Source: Eonycteris spelaea (lineage: Eukaryota > Chordata > Mammalia > Chiroptera > Pteropodidae). From it: a stretch of DNA of 64,000 nt. Each line of letters opens with the position of its first letter. The stretch's first letter is position 1. Below, piece after piece: positions 11,091 through 23,640 of the stretch. The stretch lies in assembly GCA_003508835.1 (NCBI GenBank), contig PUFA01000084.1:5084001-5148000 (forward strand). Reading direction: 5' to 3'. Made by a program: the position numbers and the translations under genes. The notes beneath the pieces were generated by a model that was given only the letters and a program-made list of their open reading frames with translations, did no database searches and was not told the DNA's origin.

Positions 11091-12690
11091 TTACCCCATG
11101 AAGGGAAATCTGAACTCACTAGGGTTAAAAGTGAAAAAAATATATATATAGGTTTCACTTCATTACATTTACCTTCTGTCCAGGATATTGGTTCCTCATG
11201 TTGTGGCTATCTTGACAGCTATAAGTATAATTTTTGCCTTTCCCCTCTCCACTAGACTACTTAATGCTCTTTTCCAGAGCTTTGTGCTCAGTCTCTCAGC
11301 CCTATGCTGCTTAAGAATCACTAAATACCTGAGAGTAAAAGTGGTGGTTATCATAGGGCTCACTTTAATGTTTTTCACTTTCTTACAGAATCTCGAGTTT
11401 TAAGTTGAAACCACTTTGGTTGGTCCCCGGAGCCTTCAAACAATTTTTAAATTATTTTAATTTATTCAGCTTTTATAGTTTTGATCATCAAGAGGGGTGT
11501 TTGGATAGTGGCCTTTTTTTGATGGTGGAACTGGGGATCCTCTTATAATGCTAATTTGATTAACAGGTTATTTGCGGGCAGGTGGGAGTTAACTAATTTG
11601 TTTCTTTACAAAGTAATTTATGAAGATATATGCTTTTTCCAAATGTATTTTATACTCCCCTTTATATGAATTCCTTACATATACTTGTCTCTAAACATTA
11701 TTCCTTCAGTATTTAAAAGTATAAAAAGAGTTTGTTGCCAAAGTTCATTTGGCTCATCCCAATTGATCAATCTGCATTTGAATGGTTACATTAATTTCCT
11801 TGATAAAGCTATACTATTCTGAAATTTAAAAATCACCAAAAATAACATTGTTATTTTCTAAAAGAAAATGTATTATCCCTTGTGAAAAGGAAATCTTCTA
11901 ATTTAGGTAATTACATGCATTCTGAGAATCCAAATAATAACGATAGTTTTAGTAGGCTATAATAACCTTCTCTAGTTTGTGTACCAAATTATGATTAATG
12001 TTTTCCTATGTCATAAACTGTACCAGGTTCCTTTAACAATAAGTTAAAGTGTTTATGAAGAGAAGTCAATGTTATGTAAAAATTGATTCATGTGTATCTT
12101 GTGGTGATAGTAGTAAATAACGAGGCATAGAAAATAGTCTTGTAAATGGGATATAAATAATTTTTGAAATTATTTTGATTTACTAATTTTTTTCCTGAAA
12201 TTTTTTATCTCCATGGATAATGTGATAACCATGTATAATGTAATATTCAATTAGTAGCATAACAATCAGTGTTTGCCCTAGGGAATCCAGTACTAGAAAC
12301 TTGGATAAAATGTAGCAGTTATAATGGAAGTTAAAAAGTAAGGACCTAGATAAGCATACCTACTTAGACAACATAGAAATTTATTTATTGTTATTAATAA
12401 TCCATTGTATTTTATAGTTAACAGAAGTGTCAAAAGTTACTTTCTTAAGCAAGGAATGAAAAATAAGTACAAATACCAATTCATTCTTCTGGGGACTACA
12501 GAATCCTTAAATATTTTTTGACTCCTCTTCCCTTTTCCTTTGCCAATCAGAGTCATATCTTTTCTTTCAACTTATATTTTAAACTGCTATGGTTGATAGA
12601 AATTTATGGTTCTAAGCTGTTTATATAAAATTTAGAAAAAAATGCAAATCATAGATGCTTTTGATATAATAGTATTGAAAAAGAAAACAA
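11091..12690. other. Unique AT-rich DNA
   Basis: No gene or confident repeat. Short AT tract at about 11140-11151. Overlapping opposite-strand open frames of 60-71 codons (11188-11403) show no known motif and look like chance. Confidence 0.5.
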
Positions 12691-12945
12691 ACCCTGAAGT
12701 AGGAGTTAGGTGGCCTATAACCTAACTCCAATTACATGTGGCTATCAAGTAAGTCTCTTTTATTTTCTGGGCTCTAATTTCCTCTTTAGTAAAATGAGAC
12801 ATTGTAAAACATTTACCTTAGCTTCTCAAAGAGGCTTTATGAGGACCAAATGAAATAATGTATATGAAATCTTTTCCCAAAATAAAACTGTTATTAAAAT
12901 GTAGGAAGTTATTATTCTTATCATTATTGGTGCTAATGATACTGG
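12691..12945 (+). mobile_element. MIR SINE, sense
   Basis: Follows the MIR body in order: 'aagtaagtctcttttatttt' (CORE upstream part), 'cctctttagtaaaatgaga' (matching the 'cctcatctgtaaaatgggga' segment), 'gaggaccaaatgaaataatg', and a decayed 3' end. Ancient tRNA-derived SINE, non-coding. Confidence 0.7.
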
Positions 12946-13925
12946 ATGACTATAGCACTGCTCAGAAGCTTAAAATAGTTTTAATACAAATTTCTCTAGT
13001 TTCCCTGATGATAAATATGAAGTCTGCCTTTCTATCTGTAACTTATTACCATACTTCGTATTTTTGTTTTTGTTATTTTTTTTTTTTAATAGTGCTAAAT
13101 TTGCTCTGTGGATTTTAGGGGATCAAACCAATAACATACTTGGATTAATTTCTTCATAGTAAAAATGAGATTACAAATTCAGAGAATTTAACAAACTGGG
13201 ACAGGATTTTTATCTTATTAAGAATAGGTCCCCCTAAGGTCCCAAAATGCATTTTATTCATCGTTAAGTGGAGAAGCAATAGGCTCCTTTGGAGCAAACT
13301 TACTGAATTACAAAGGGGAAACAGTTTATCCTTGAACTATTATTACAAAATTCAGGAGATGGATGATATTCACTCAAGGCCAATTTTGTGACATAAACAT
13401 AGAAAATATTAACTTCTTTAAAGGGGTATGCATTATTTTAATTCATGTAATCATTAAATTACTTACTTAAAGATCACAGATCATTAAGTGATGGATTTTA
13501 AATGAAAAAAGAAGTACGCATAAGGTGAATAAGAAGATAGGTATGCATTATATCAGCGATGTCACTTAAATAGACCTGGAAAACATGTTTGTCTAATTAG
13601 GAAGCATGACAGCAAACTATCAACCAGTGCTTGTGAGTAAATAGCGTTCTATCCTGAGGGGTTTGGCACACTATAGGAGGATTCAGGATACTTTCCAAGG
13701 TCCAAAGAGAGTCAGAAATGAATGGATAATGTCCTCCTTTCTTCATTTATGTGAATTAATCAAATTGTAATCAGACTTTCTCATGTGCATATTGAAGAGA
13801 GAGTGAAAAGCCATGAAATGTGTTGTATTCAGTGGACAAATAGTCCTAGGACATAGACATGTGTATATTTCATATAAATAATTTTAGAATACAGAATTAA
13901 AACATACATTTTGTCACATTATACT
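12946..13925. other. Unique DNA, no feature recognised
   Basis: AT-rich, with no recognisable repeat, RNA gene or coding pattern. Confidence 0.45.
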
Positions 13926-13996
13926 GTGACCTTTGGTTTACTAGCACAGTGTCGGCATATCATGACTCTCAAAAAGTTTGTTCAGTCGTTTGTTGA
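13926..13996 (+). mobile_element. LINE-2 3' terminal fragment
   Basis: 'ctagcacagtgtcggcatat' followed by 'gtttgttgaagaatgaatgc' matches the L2 3' end pattern 'cctagcacagtgcctggcac ... tttgttgaatgaatg'. Confidence 0.6.
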
Positions 13997-14500
13997 AGAA
14001 TGAATGCACTGATGAATACATACACACACAAACAAGGAGACACTCTTTGCAATGATGGTAGGATATCTATACTGAATAGTCATAGAAGAGAGTATGAAAA
14101 ATTAGATTTCATTCAAAAATCCAATACCATGATTAAAAACATTCCCTTTTCAATTCCTGTCTTGGCATTGTTTAATGATATGTTGGATTCATTGAGTTTT
14201 TCAAAATTCATAAGACAGTATTCTTCATTTTTTTTCTTTTCTTTGGTTTCTCAACCACATCTTCATGTTTCCCTTACTTTCTATTCTAAATCGTTTAAAA
14301 TATTATGCATTTTCTTTCATTTTTCATACTTTATCCCCCCAAGTAAAGATCATATAGTTTATAAAATAGAATTTGAAAAATTTTCAAAAGCTCAAGAAAT
14401 ATTCATATAATTGTATTTCTTTACTTTCTTCTAGTCTTCAAATGTATCTTTTTGAAGGTTTTAACCTTAATCATTATACTGTGTTGTGTCTTAGTTTTTA

Positions 14501-14690
14501 ATTTTATTTAAAGTGTAAGTACCTTTTTCCATTTTAATAACTATAGCATATTCTATTAAGTAGACAAACCATAGTGACTTACTCAATCTTTATGCTTGGA
14601 CATGAGGATTGTGATGAACTTTATGCATATAACTTTTTTCTAGTATTTAGCTTATTTCCTTGGGATAGATTGCTAGATTTTGAATAAAGC
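14501..14690 (-). mobile_element. LINE-1 3' fragment, old, minus strand
   Basis: Antisense L1 3' region: 'aactatagcatattctatta', 'cttatttccttgggatagat' and 'tgctagattttgaataaag' correspond to the 'ggctgaataatattcc ... ttctttaggataaattcc' run of older L1 subfamilies. Confidence 0.5.
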
Positions 14691-15150
14691 CATATGTGGT
14701 GGCCACGGAGATGCCTTTCTTAGATCTGCTTTTAAGAGAAGCTGTCCTGGAGAGCATAAATGATTGACAGCTTCTAGCCTCCACACTTTGGATCTACCAT
14801 GGCATTCATTCACTGACACTGAAGCAGTCTTTCTCCTGCACTGCTCCTAGCCAATGACTGAACGCATTGAGAGTGTTAGAACTGAGATGTTCCTGTACAA
14901 CACGGGATTATTCCAAAGGGGCATTATGACTCAAGGACTCCCCATCAACTTGGCTGAGACTTTCTTAGAATTGCTCTGCATGTGAAGTAACTCTTCTCTT
15001 TCTCCTTTCATAGGTGTCAGATTTGCCTCACAATCTAAGCACTCACCTTTCCCAACCTCTGCCCCTTTATCATTCACAGATTATTTCTCCAGTAAATGTC
15101 TTACACACTCACTTGCTTTTGGCACCATAGGACCAAACTGACACTGTGTA
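14691..15150 (+). mobile_element. Possible ancient LTR or other repeat
   Basis: The base composition changes abruptly to a balanced GC content. The block begins with TG and has an AGTAAA polyadenylation-like hexamer at 15091-15096 followed by a short C/T-rich stretch, as in the R region of an LTR. I cannot name a family, and unique conserved sequence is an alternative. Confidence 0.35.
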
Positions 15151-16574
15151 AAATCATTATTCATTCTCTTGAAACAAAATGCTTAATTTTCTTTCAAAAA
15201 ACTTTGTACCAGATTATACCCCCACTGCAGGGCAGATTTTCAACACTGGATTTTTTTTTCTTCATTTAACTTTCATTGATTTGACAGGTGAAAGAACAGT
15301 ATTCCACTTCTTAAATTCCTCTTTCCTTTATGTAATTCAGCATCCTTTATTTTTCATTTAAGATCTGTTAAAATGTATTCATCTTTTTATAAAGATATTT
15401 TTTCTCTGGTTCATAGTTATAATTGTAATAATTTTTTTGCGGCATTTTTGATAGTGTTTTTGAATGAGGGTTCTCATTCAATATTCACTTATTGGTATTG
15501 GGGGTAAATTAGAATGTAGGACAAATATCATGATCAGTCATTTACTCAAGACTAAACTAAGGCCACAGATACTATTTATTATTTGCCAGCAGCAGTATTA
15601 GTTGAATTCAGGCCTCTCTCAGGAAAGCCATATATTTTCAACATTTCCATAATTAAAATGTGTGTCTGTATGCATGCATTCACACATGAGTATGAGGATG
15701 TATGTAAGTGTAGAGTTTGTTGGGTGAGAGATAAGGCTTAAATTTTCTTCATTTAATTGTCATATTTTTTTCAGTTGCTAATCTTGTTTTTCTCCTTTGT
15801 TTTTCCTTCACTATCTTTTCCCCACCTTTATTTCCAAGGTGTCCCTGATCATCTGATACTTATTAGGTAGTTAAATTATGCATGTGCCAATCTCTGTGTT
15901 CCCAAATTCACATAGCTAATCAAGAATAAAACCATTTATTGTAAATTTAGCTCTAGAATGAGTCCTTCTTTCTCTGATTTTGAGGCTGGATAGATGCTCA
16001 TTATGATCTGGTAGACAATTATAACGTGCACATTTAGAGTGTAGGTGGATAGAAGAGTACTGTGTGTTAGGTGTTAAGAGTTTTATTTTACTCATTTAAA
16101 GACAAAGATTTAAATGTGCTTGTTTAAATTCAACAAGCCCTTAGAGCCATGAGGCCTTGGGGGTAAGAGGTGCTTAAAACCAAATAGCATAGGAGCTGAA
16201 GAAGTAATTATATGCCAGACTGAAGATAGAGCTGAACAAAGAAGTGAGCTGATTGGGAATAGGGGATGGAAAACTAAATTATGTCCCAGGTATCCACAGA
16301 CCAAGAAAACAGCCTGGGAAACACGCTTCTTACTACATTTTACCAAATTTTATGAAAGACAATGTTTTTCAAAAGATTTGCTAATCTCTTTTCACCCCTT
16401 CTGTATTTTTACATTAATCTAAATTTTGAAAAATCTTAACTGAGAGGATGTTTTTAGTGAATAACACAAAGACTTCATATGTTAGATATATTCAGTATTT
16501 GAGGTGGCAGGAAACAAAAAACAATTGGAGTGGAACTTCAATGTCCTTATCTCCCTGAAAATCAGCATATATAT
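15151..16574. other. Unique DNA
   Basis: No gene or confident repeat seen. A 78-codon minus-strand frame (16110-16346) has no recognisable motif. An (AT)n tract of about 18 bp lies at 16566-16583, at the edge of the next L1. Confidence 0.45.
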
Positions 16575-16583
16575 ATATATATC

Positions 16584-17110
16584 ATTAAATTTATTGGGGT
16601 GACATTGGTCAATAAAATTATATAGGTTTTAAGTGTACAATTCAATAATTATATGTTGCATTGTGTGTTCACCACATAAAGTTAAAATCCTTCTGCCACC
16701 ATATATTTGACTCCCTTGACCCTTATCTACTGCCCCACCGCTCCCCCTTCCCTCTGGTAACCACTATTCTGTTGTCTGTGTCCATAAGTCTTTCTTTGTC
16801 ATGTTAATTTATTGCTTCCAGTTTTATATACCACATATAACTGAAATCATATGGTTCTCAGTTTTTTCTGTCTGACTTATTTCATTTAGCATGATGATCT
16901 CAAGATCTATCTATATTGTCACAAATGAAAGTATTTCATCTTTTCTTATGGATGAGTAACGTGTCCATTGTATATGTGTACCACAGCTTCTTTATCCAGT
17001 TTTCTATCAAAGGATACTTCAGGTGTTTCCATATCTTGGCTACCATGAATAATGCTGCTATGAACATATATATAAAATATGTATATATATTTTATCGTGA
17101 CAAAATATAT
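16584..17110 (-). mobile_element. Bat-type LINE-1 3' end, minus strand
   Basis: Antisense of an L1 tail. Its 3' UTR reads 'ttattggggtgacattggtc' and 'gtgtacaattcaata', followed by the 'ctctggtaaccactattctg' segment and the start of the ORF2 C-terminal region ('atgaataatgctgctatgaa'). This 3' UTR type is what I know from bats. 5'-truncated at about 17110 in an AT-rich junction, directly beside a second related copy. Confidence 0.85.
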
Positions 17111-17120
17111 ATATATTATT

Positions 17121-18365
17121 ATGGTGACATTGGATAACAAAATCCAGTAAGTTTCAGGTGTAAAATTCAACAGTAAGGCATATATATATTGCATGTGTGT
17201 TCACCTCCCATGGTTAGATTTCTTTCTGTCACCACATATTTGACCCCTTTTACCCCATCTACCTCCCTGCTCTTCCCCCTACCCTCTGGTAACCACTAGT
17301 CTGGTCTTTGTCCATGAGTCTCTGTTTGTTTGTCTTGTTTGTTTGTTGTTTTTAGGTTTATATCTCACATATAAGTGATATGTGGGTTTCAACTTTTTCT
17401 GTCTGGCTTATTTTGCTTAACATGATTATCTCCCGGTTTATTCATGGTTGTTGCAAATGTCAGTATTTCAGCTCTTCTTATGGCTGAGTAATGTTCCATT
17501 GTATGTATGTACCACAGCTTCTTTATCTCACCTATTGTAGGACATTTTGATCGCTCCCATGTCCTGGCCAACATGAATGATTCGTCTGTGAACAATGGTG
17601 TGCAAATTTTTTTTGAATATATGTTTTCAAGTCTTTGGAGTAAATACCCAGTAGAGGGATTGCTGGATCATATGGTAGATCAATTTTTAGTTTTTTGTGA
17701 AACCTGCATATTGTTTTCCATAGTGGCTGTACCAGTTTGCAGTCCCACCAGCAGTATATGAGGGTTCATTTTTCCCCACAACCTTTTCCAACATTGTTTA
17801 TTGCCTGTCCTGTTGATGATAGCCATTCTAACAGGTGTAAGGTAGTATCTCATTGTGGTTTTGATTTGTTTTCCCTAATAGCTAGTGAAGCTGAGCCTCT
17901 TTTCATATGTCTGTTGGCCATTCGTATGTCTTCTTGGGAGAAGTGTCTGTTCAGGTCCTCTGACCATGTTTCAATTGGCTTGTTCATTTTTTTATTGTTG
18001 AGTTGTATGGGTTCTTTGTATATTTTAGATAGTACACCTTTACTAGAGGCGTTATTTGCAAATATCTTTTCCCATTCAGATGGTTGCCTTTTTGTCTTGT
18101 TGATGGTTTCTTTTGCTGTGCAGAAGCTTTTTAGATTGATATAATCCCATTTATTTATTTTTCCTTTTCTCCCCTTGCCTTTGAGGTCAAATTCATAATA
18201 TACTCTCTAAATCAAAGGTCCATGAGTTTAATACCTATGTTTTCCTCTGTGCAATTTATTGTTTCAGGTCTTATATTTAGGTTCAATTTATTTTGAGTTA
18301 ATTTTGATGTATGGTGACAGATAGTCTAGTTTCATTCTTTTGCTCGTGGAATTCCAGTTGAAAAA
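17121..18365 (-). mobile_element. Bat-type LINE-1 3' end with ORF2 C-terminus, minus strand
   Basis: A second antisense copy: 3' UTR ('tggtgacattggataacaaa', 'ccctctggtaaccactagtc') followed by about 1 kb of ORF2 C-terminal sequence up to about 18365 ('gtagagggattgctggatca', 'ccatagtggctgtaccagt', 'tcttttgctgtgcagaagc'). It is better preserved than the cluster at 1-11 kb, so probably younger, but carries stops and frameshifts. 5'-truncated. Confidence 0.88.
17389..17595 (-). pseudogene. L1 ORF2p C-terminal fragment
   Basis: The minus-strand frame of 68 codons contains IGEIKKLWYIHTMEHYSAIR followed by RAEILTFATTM, the conserved C-terminal block of L1 ORF2p ('WYI-TMEYY-AIK--E'). ORF2p supplies endonuclease and reverse transcriptase. 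This segment lies beyond both domains, near the cysteine-rich end. It is a fragment inside the L1 at 17121-18365. Confidence 0.85.
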
Positions 18366-19175
18366 AGCTTTTAAAAGACTTTACCTCCCTCACCTCTTCC
18401 CAAAGGTGGCAAGGTGGGGAAGGGGAAAAGTAGATTGAATTGGCTCTGAGCAGATTTTAGACATTCTAAAGCAGTGGGATTGATATTATATTAGAAACTT
18501 AAAATGCCCACAATCCCCTGTTGTGAGAACATGGTATGGAAGAGGCAAATATAAATCCTTTGTTCCAAATCCTTTTCCAGGGAGTCTGGCCTTTGGTTTA
18601 AGAAAAGACTCTAGGACTGGGTAGTAGGACTTAGAAGTGACCATAAGCCCAGAATGTTTTTTTTTTTTTCCCCATTTGGTTGATGGTCATTCCTTATGAT
18701 CATAAAAACTATATATATATAAAATGGTGTTGATAGGCCCATCAATCTGACTACAAAAAAAAAGGTTATTTATATTTCTGGAAACATTTTCTTAAGCTCA
18801 CTGTGAATATACAAGCATGTATTTGTGCCTATGAAATTCTTTTACAAGTTAAGAAATTCTGAATTTTTGTTAATGAGAAATACAAATTCCGTTTTAGAAG
18901 CCGTACTGAAGTCTGTTTCACCATAGCATTATAACAAGACAAAAAGTTCCAAGTTAGGAATGAATTCCTGAGGTCTTAAACAAGTGCATTTTGCTCTGTC
19001 ATTTTTTACTAAACTGTGCAAACTGAAAAGGGACTCAGTATGATTTTTGTGGAAGACTAAAAGAAAAAAAGAGTGGAAAGAGGAAGGGCCATGGTATGCT
19101 TATATCCTGCATGTGGCTTTCACTAAGTTACTCTGGAATGATGAGGACAGGAGAATGAGAAGACCCTATTTATTT
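18366..19175. other. Unique DNA
   Basis: No gene recognised. A short T-tract (about 18658-18670) and an AT dinucleotide run (about 18711-18722) are the only simple sequences. The region ends in a (TTTA)n run at about 19168-19185. Confidence 0.45.
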
Positions 19176-19900
19176 ATTTATTTATTCAATGAATATTTAT
19201 TAAGCAGCAACTGTGTTCAGGCAAAGAGACCGTGATTCAAAAATTTATAAGACAAATGCCTGATTTAAGGAGGACCTTAAACTCAGTGAGAAAGAGAGAA
19301 AGAGGGAATATCAAGAAATGGAATTGTGCAATTTCAATACAGAACAAATTGCTGTAACATGTAAGCATAGATTTGGGAAGGGACGGGCAACAAAGTTAGA
19401 GAAGACTTTCCTGAGGCGGTAGCAGCTGTTGAGAACTAAAGGATGAAGACGAGTTTTCCATGAAAGAGTTGGGTGGAGTGAGGAGATGAAGAATATATTT
19501 TAGGCAATAGGAACAGTATGTAGAATTTCAGTAGGTCAATGGTTCTACCAGATTTCTTATGTTAAGAGAAATAGGGGCAATTACATAGGAGGTACAAAAA
19601 CCCTAAGGTGAGGGGTTTCAGTGATGGAAAGGTAGATGGATAAATCCTGGATGTAGCGTTAGTAGGGATTAAAGAATGGATGGGTCTCAGTGCAGTTGTT
19701 TGTGAGGCAGCAAAAAGTTAATCTAATGGCCATTATTTTCTCCTTGAGTTAAATAGCACATTTCTTTTCAGATACCTGAGGGGATGAGTGGAGTAGATTT
19801 CAGGAAAGAGAAGCTTTGAAATAGATGTCAAATACAGAAAGCGAGTGGAGCTGATTGGGAAACTTGGAAGGATTGTTAAGCAACATTTAGGCCCAGCTCC
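19176..19900 (-). mobile_element. LINE-2 fragment, antisense
   Basis: Starts with 'caatgaatatttattaagca' and 'gcaactgtgttcaggcaaag', the antisense of the L2 3' end, and continues with the purine-rich antisense body ('gaagactttcctgaggcggt', 'atgaaagagttgggtggag', 'gcaataggaacagtatgtag'). About 700 bp of old L2, strongly diverged. The right boundary is approximate. Confidence 0.6.
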
Positions 19901-20368
19901 TTGTGAAGGCTGTGGGTGAGTCGTGTTTATAGTCGGTGAGTTCTCAAGACCCTCATTAACTTCTGATACCTAGGAATGGAGAAGGCAGGTAGCTGGATTG
20001 CTCCAGGATTAAGTTTTCACTGATGTTGGTGCTCTTTTCATTTCTCCCCACCACTCATCTCTTGTCACTGAAGATGTCTTATGGCTAGCTGATACTTGTG
20101 ACTCTCTGCCTGAGGGCCTTTTTTCCCCCCCGGGTGTTGAGCAAATTTTGCTCAAAGTATAGGACAAGCTCGAAGTGCCAAAGAGTTGCTGTCACTAGAA
20201 GAAGCCTTAAGCAAATAACTGGTGGCAAGTTAGTGGATAAATACCCTAGCATCTTCTTTCTTCACATGGGGTAACTGTGAGGCATGTTCTGCAGGTTCCC
20301 AGAATAGCCCAGTTAGTTTACCATGGCAGCAAGTTCTTAGTAAACACATCTTTTATTGACTTTTTACT
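19901..20368. other. Unique DNA
   Basis: No gene or confident repeat. A C-rich run at about 20124-20132 only. Confidence 0.4.
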
Positions 20369-20897
20369 TGATTGATTTATGGCTGTGTAACAAAGTACCC
20401 CAAAACTTAGATGTTTAAAATACCAAGGATTTAGTATATCTCACAATTAAGTGGGCTAGCTGTGTTAGATGGGGAGTTCGTCTGCTCTGCTTAGTAACAG
20501 CAATGGTCACTCATGTAGCTGCACTTGCCTGTCTGGGTCAGGAATGTCATAGTGGCTTTATTTATAGGTCTGGGGCCTCAGTGAGGACAGGTGGAATGGC
20601 CAGGGGATGTCTAGGCTGCTTTCTCTCCATGTGCTTTCTTATTCACTAATCTAGTCGAAGGTTCTTAACGTGGTAGATTGTAGCCCAGGAAAGCAAAAGA
20701 GGAGGCTGGCAGGATTTTTGCTTTGGCTCAGAACTGGCACAGTGTGATTTTTGCTGCAATCTGTTGGTCAAAAGAAGGTACGTGGCCAGCCCAGATTCCA
20801 GATGGGGGGAAACAAACTCTGCCTCTTGATGGGAGAGGCAGCATGCAAGAATAGGGATCTAGGAACTGTTGATGGTTACCTTTGCAGACTGCCTTAT
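20369..20897 (-). mobile_element. Probable ERVL-class LTR, minus strand
   Basis: Reads like the reverse complement of an ancient mammalian LTR of about 500 bp. The left edge is 'tatggctgtgtaacaaagta', 'ccccaaaacttagatg'. In the middle are 'ggtcactcatgtagctgca' and 'gaactggcacagtgtgattt'. The right edge has 'gatgggagaggcagcatgca' and 'acctttgcagactgcc'. This layout is familiar from ERVL-related solo LTRs, but I cannot fix the subfamily. No internal retroviral genes are nearby, so it is likely a solo LTR. Confidence 0.6.
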
Positions 20898-21570
20898 TAT
20901 CCTTCTCTGCCTTACTTTCTTTCTTCCTTACCAGGTTTCCTGGGGGCATCTCCCAAATAAACCACTTACACTAGAATTCTTGTTTCAGGATTTCAGCTGA
21001 GAGATCTTGGTGAAGAGACAGAGGAAAACCAGCATGTGAATTGAGGTTATTAGCAAAAGTATAAAGTGATGGGCCTTAGGTTTTGGCTGGGTGAGAAAGA
21101 CAATGTAAAAGGGATTTGAAGGCAGAAAACTCAAAAGGCCTCAGGCTTTGATATCAGTATCTATGATATCAAAGAGCTAGACCTGATAAGTTTGGCAGGG
21201 AAAGAAGCCTGGAGGGAAAGAAGACTGTAGTGGTAGGTCTAGCAATGGCAGAGTGGACCCTGGGGACACCAAGGAGCAGAAACCAGTGGAGCAAAGACAA
21301 GATTTCATCAATCAGCCTCCGGACAGGCTTATGCTACCACCTTAGTAGTAAGGCTCACCCCTTTTGAAATCAATTCTCTTGAGTTGTACATTAGGCATAT
21401 ACTCCTCCAGAGGAGAGAGGTGGCTACTGACGTAATTAGTTTACAATACCTGGGAGATGATGTTGCCCAAAACAGCTAGAAGGGAATCTCCTACCTACTG
21501 GAGTTGCCATCCTAAGGAAATATGTTCCTTTTTAAAACTGAGACACAACAAAAATATGTATAGAAAGAAC
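20898..21570. other. Unique or highly diverged DNA
   Basis: Moderate GC, possibly containing further decayed L2 antisense sequence (about 21.0-21.3 kb, purine-rich), but not enough for a firm assignment. No gene seen. Confidence 0.35.
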
Positions 21571-21770
21571 AGATTGGGATTTTAAGTCACAGCGTCACCA
21601 GTTAGGTGATACATGATGTCACAATAGTAACTTAGCCTTTTTGAACCCCACTCCTTTCGTCTACTATGTGGCATTACTACCTCATTTTATTGTGATGAGA
21701 TTAAATGGTAAGACATTTGCTAAGTGCCTAACCCATAATAGGGTATAAATCAATATTAGTTCCCTTTCTC
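21571..21770 (+). mobile_element. MIR SINE, sense
   Basis: Contains 'gtcacaatagtaacttagcc', 'gatgagattaaatggtaaga', 'tttgctaagtgcctaaccca' and a terminal 'tatagggtataaatcaata'-like end, in MIR order. Old and degraded. Confidence 0.55.
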
Positions 21771-22630
21771 CCATTTTTTCCTTCCCCATTCTATAAACCA
21801 AGATCACAGGCAAAGTATAACACACCTTCTTTTTCTGCTGTTGTAGCTTGTTTCTAAAGAACACGTGTTCTACTGTGTGAAATACCCTAATGGCCAAAGG
21901 GTTCACTGTCTCCCTTAGCACTTTTTCTCTACTAAGCAGTGACTGGGGAGACTTTAACTAAGTGGTAAGTGCCTAATCTGAAGAAATGTTCGTTTTGTTT
22001 TGTTTTGTTTAAATGAAGAGGATTCATTTGCACTAAGTAGCCAAACATTCTACTTGAAATGTATTTGGCATTCATATGGATTTTGGTAATAAATAAACTC
22101 TATCTGAACTCTGTTGCACTCATTCATTTTGTTAAAACTGATATTCAACAGACTATAGTTATATTCAAGTAAAAATGAGGGAAATTTTCACAATATCATT
22201 TGTTTGTTGATTTTTGTGTATTATAAATTAAACATGGGAACTCTTGGCTTAAATATTTTTTTTTATTTCAAAGGAAGGAGTTAAAATTCTTATTCTTATC
22301 ATTAGTGTGTGTATAGATTAATTTCATTCTAACTGCCCTTTCAAAACAAAATGAAGATCAGTGTATTGATCCAACCATTTCACATTTAAGTAGAGTGATT
22401 TAGAAAGGACACAACTTAGTTGCCCATATGAGCAATATAAATAGCCTTTTAGGGTATGGGAAGTTGTAAACAGGAACTTGAAGGTAATTTTATTCTCATC
22501 CTTAGTTTTAATTAAGCCTGCCAGAATTTGCAAACTGATTGAAATTGTTACTTTTTCAGATAATTTCTGCTTATAGTGACATGTTCACGAGGTAGAAAAC
22601 AGAAAAAATTTCAAAATTAATTTTTCTATG
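21771..22630. other. Unique AT-rich DNA
   Basis: A short TTTTG repeat lies at about 21993-22010. No gene, RNA or transposon recognised. Confidence 0.4.
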
Positions 22631-23170
22631 ATGGTTTTGCTCCTGATACTTCCTCAATGTGGAATACCCTTCTTCCCATAACAGAATACTTACTCCATTG
22701 CTCTTTATTCTCAATTCCCAGTTGCAGAGAGTCATCCTTGACTCCTGCCTTCTGCAGGAATTAGATCCTATTCTTCTCTGTGAGCACCCCTGTTTGATCT
22801 TCAACTGACTGATGGTCTTCTAGATCCACAGCCCTGCCCCTGTTTATCCAGGCTTCACTAGCCATTCCACCATCTCGTGTTCTGCAGGCTGTGTGGTTGG
22901 CCACCTCCTGCAGTGTGATCCTTGCTAGCTTATGTCCTGCAGGGAGCAAAGCCTGAGGCACAGAGCTCTCTCTGGTTCTTCATAATATTTACTTCTTCCT
23001 ACTATGCACTATTATTATTTATGTATGTATGCCTCCTAGCATATATTGCTTCTGGTAGATTATAAATGACTTAAAGGCAAATACAACATTCTTATATGTA
23101 TGTGTCTCATAGTGAACAGTACAGCACCTTGTACAAACCAGGTGGTCAATCTATGCTTATTAGAGTGAAT
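22631..23170 (+). mobile_element. LINE-2 3' region, sense
   Basis: The sense L2 order is visible: 'caatgtggaatacccttctt', 'cagagagtcatccttgactc', then 'ttcctactatgcactattat', a decayed 'gattataaatgacttaaagg' and the end 'acagcaccttgtacaaacc'. About 540 bp, with interruptions. The part at 22.78-22.97 kb is less certain. Confidence 0.6.
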
Positions 23171-23640
23171 GTAATCCAGACAATTATAAACAACATTGTA
23201 CTACCTATCATATATTTTTGTTTGTTTATTTGTTTCTAAGTAGAGTTTTTTATAAGATGATAGACTAAAGTTCTCAGAATCTTAAACTATATTGCAGCAT
23301 CTTTTTTCTCGAAATTCATAACAAATGTCCAATTACTTAATCTTCAAACTTAAAATTATTTTTAACACACCATTCACAAAATTATCACACTCACCTGAAG
23401 CACTGATACAAACAAGGTTCTTATCTCCATAGGTATACAGCTTCAGATGCCAGTTGATGACTTACTTGAGATTATATGTGGGAGCCTACATTGTTTTTCC
23501 CTTCACTTTTCTGAAAGGGATAATTTACCCTACCTGAATCTTTTCCATGGGACTGAGATCTGAGGAATTTGCCAGACCTGTTTTGTAGAAATCATATAAG
23601 AAGACCTCAAGTATTGAAGAATCTTGAAATGAGGCATTTA
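23171..23640. other. Unique AT-rich DNA
   Basis: No gene or confident repeat recognised. Confidence 0.4.

Noticed and set aside
14000..14410. 136-codon plus-strand open frame, the longest in the window
   Set aside because: AT-rich and low-complexity (FFFFSL type), no recognisable domain or splice context. A chance frame in AT-rich DNA.
15661..15705. Possible tandem repeat around 'gtgtgtctgtatgcatgcat'
   Set aside because: Short and irregular TG/CA-rich text, not a true array.
17737..18144. 135-codon plus-strand frame resembling a membrane protein
   Set aside because: Antisense of L1 ORF2 C-terminal sequence.
20728..20960. Opposite-strand frames of 69 and 73 codons
   Set aside because: Mostly inside the probable ERVL-type LTR; no protein similarity visible.
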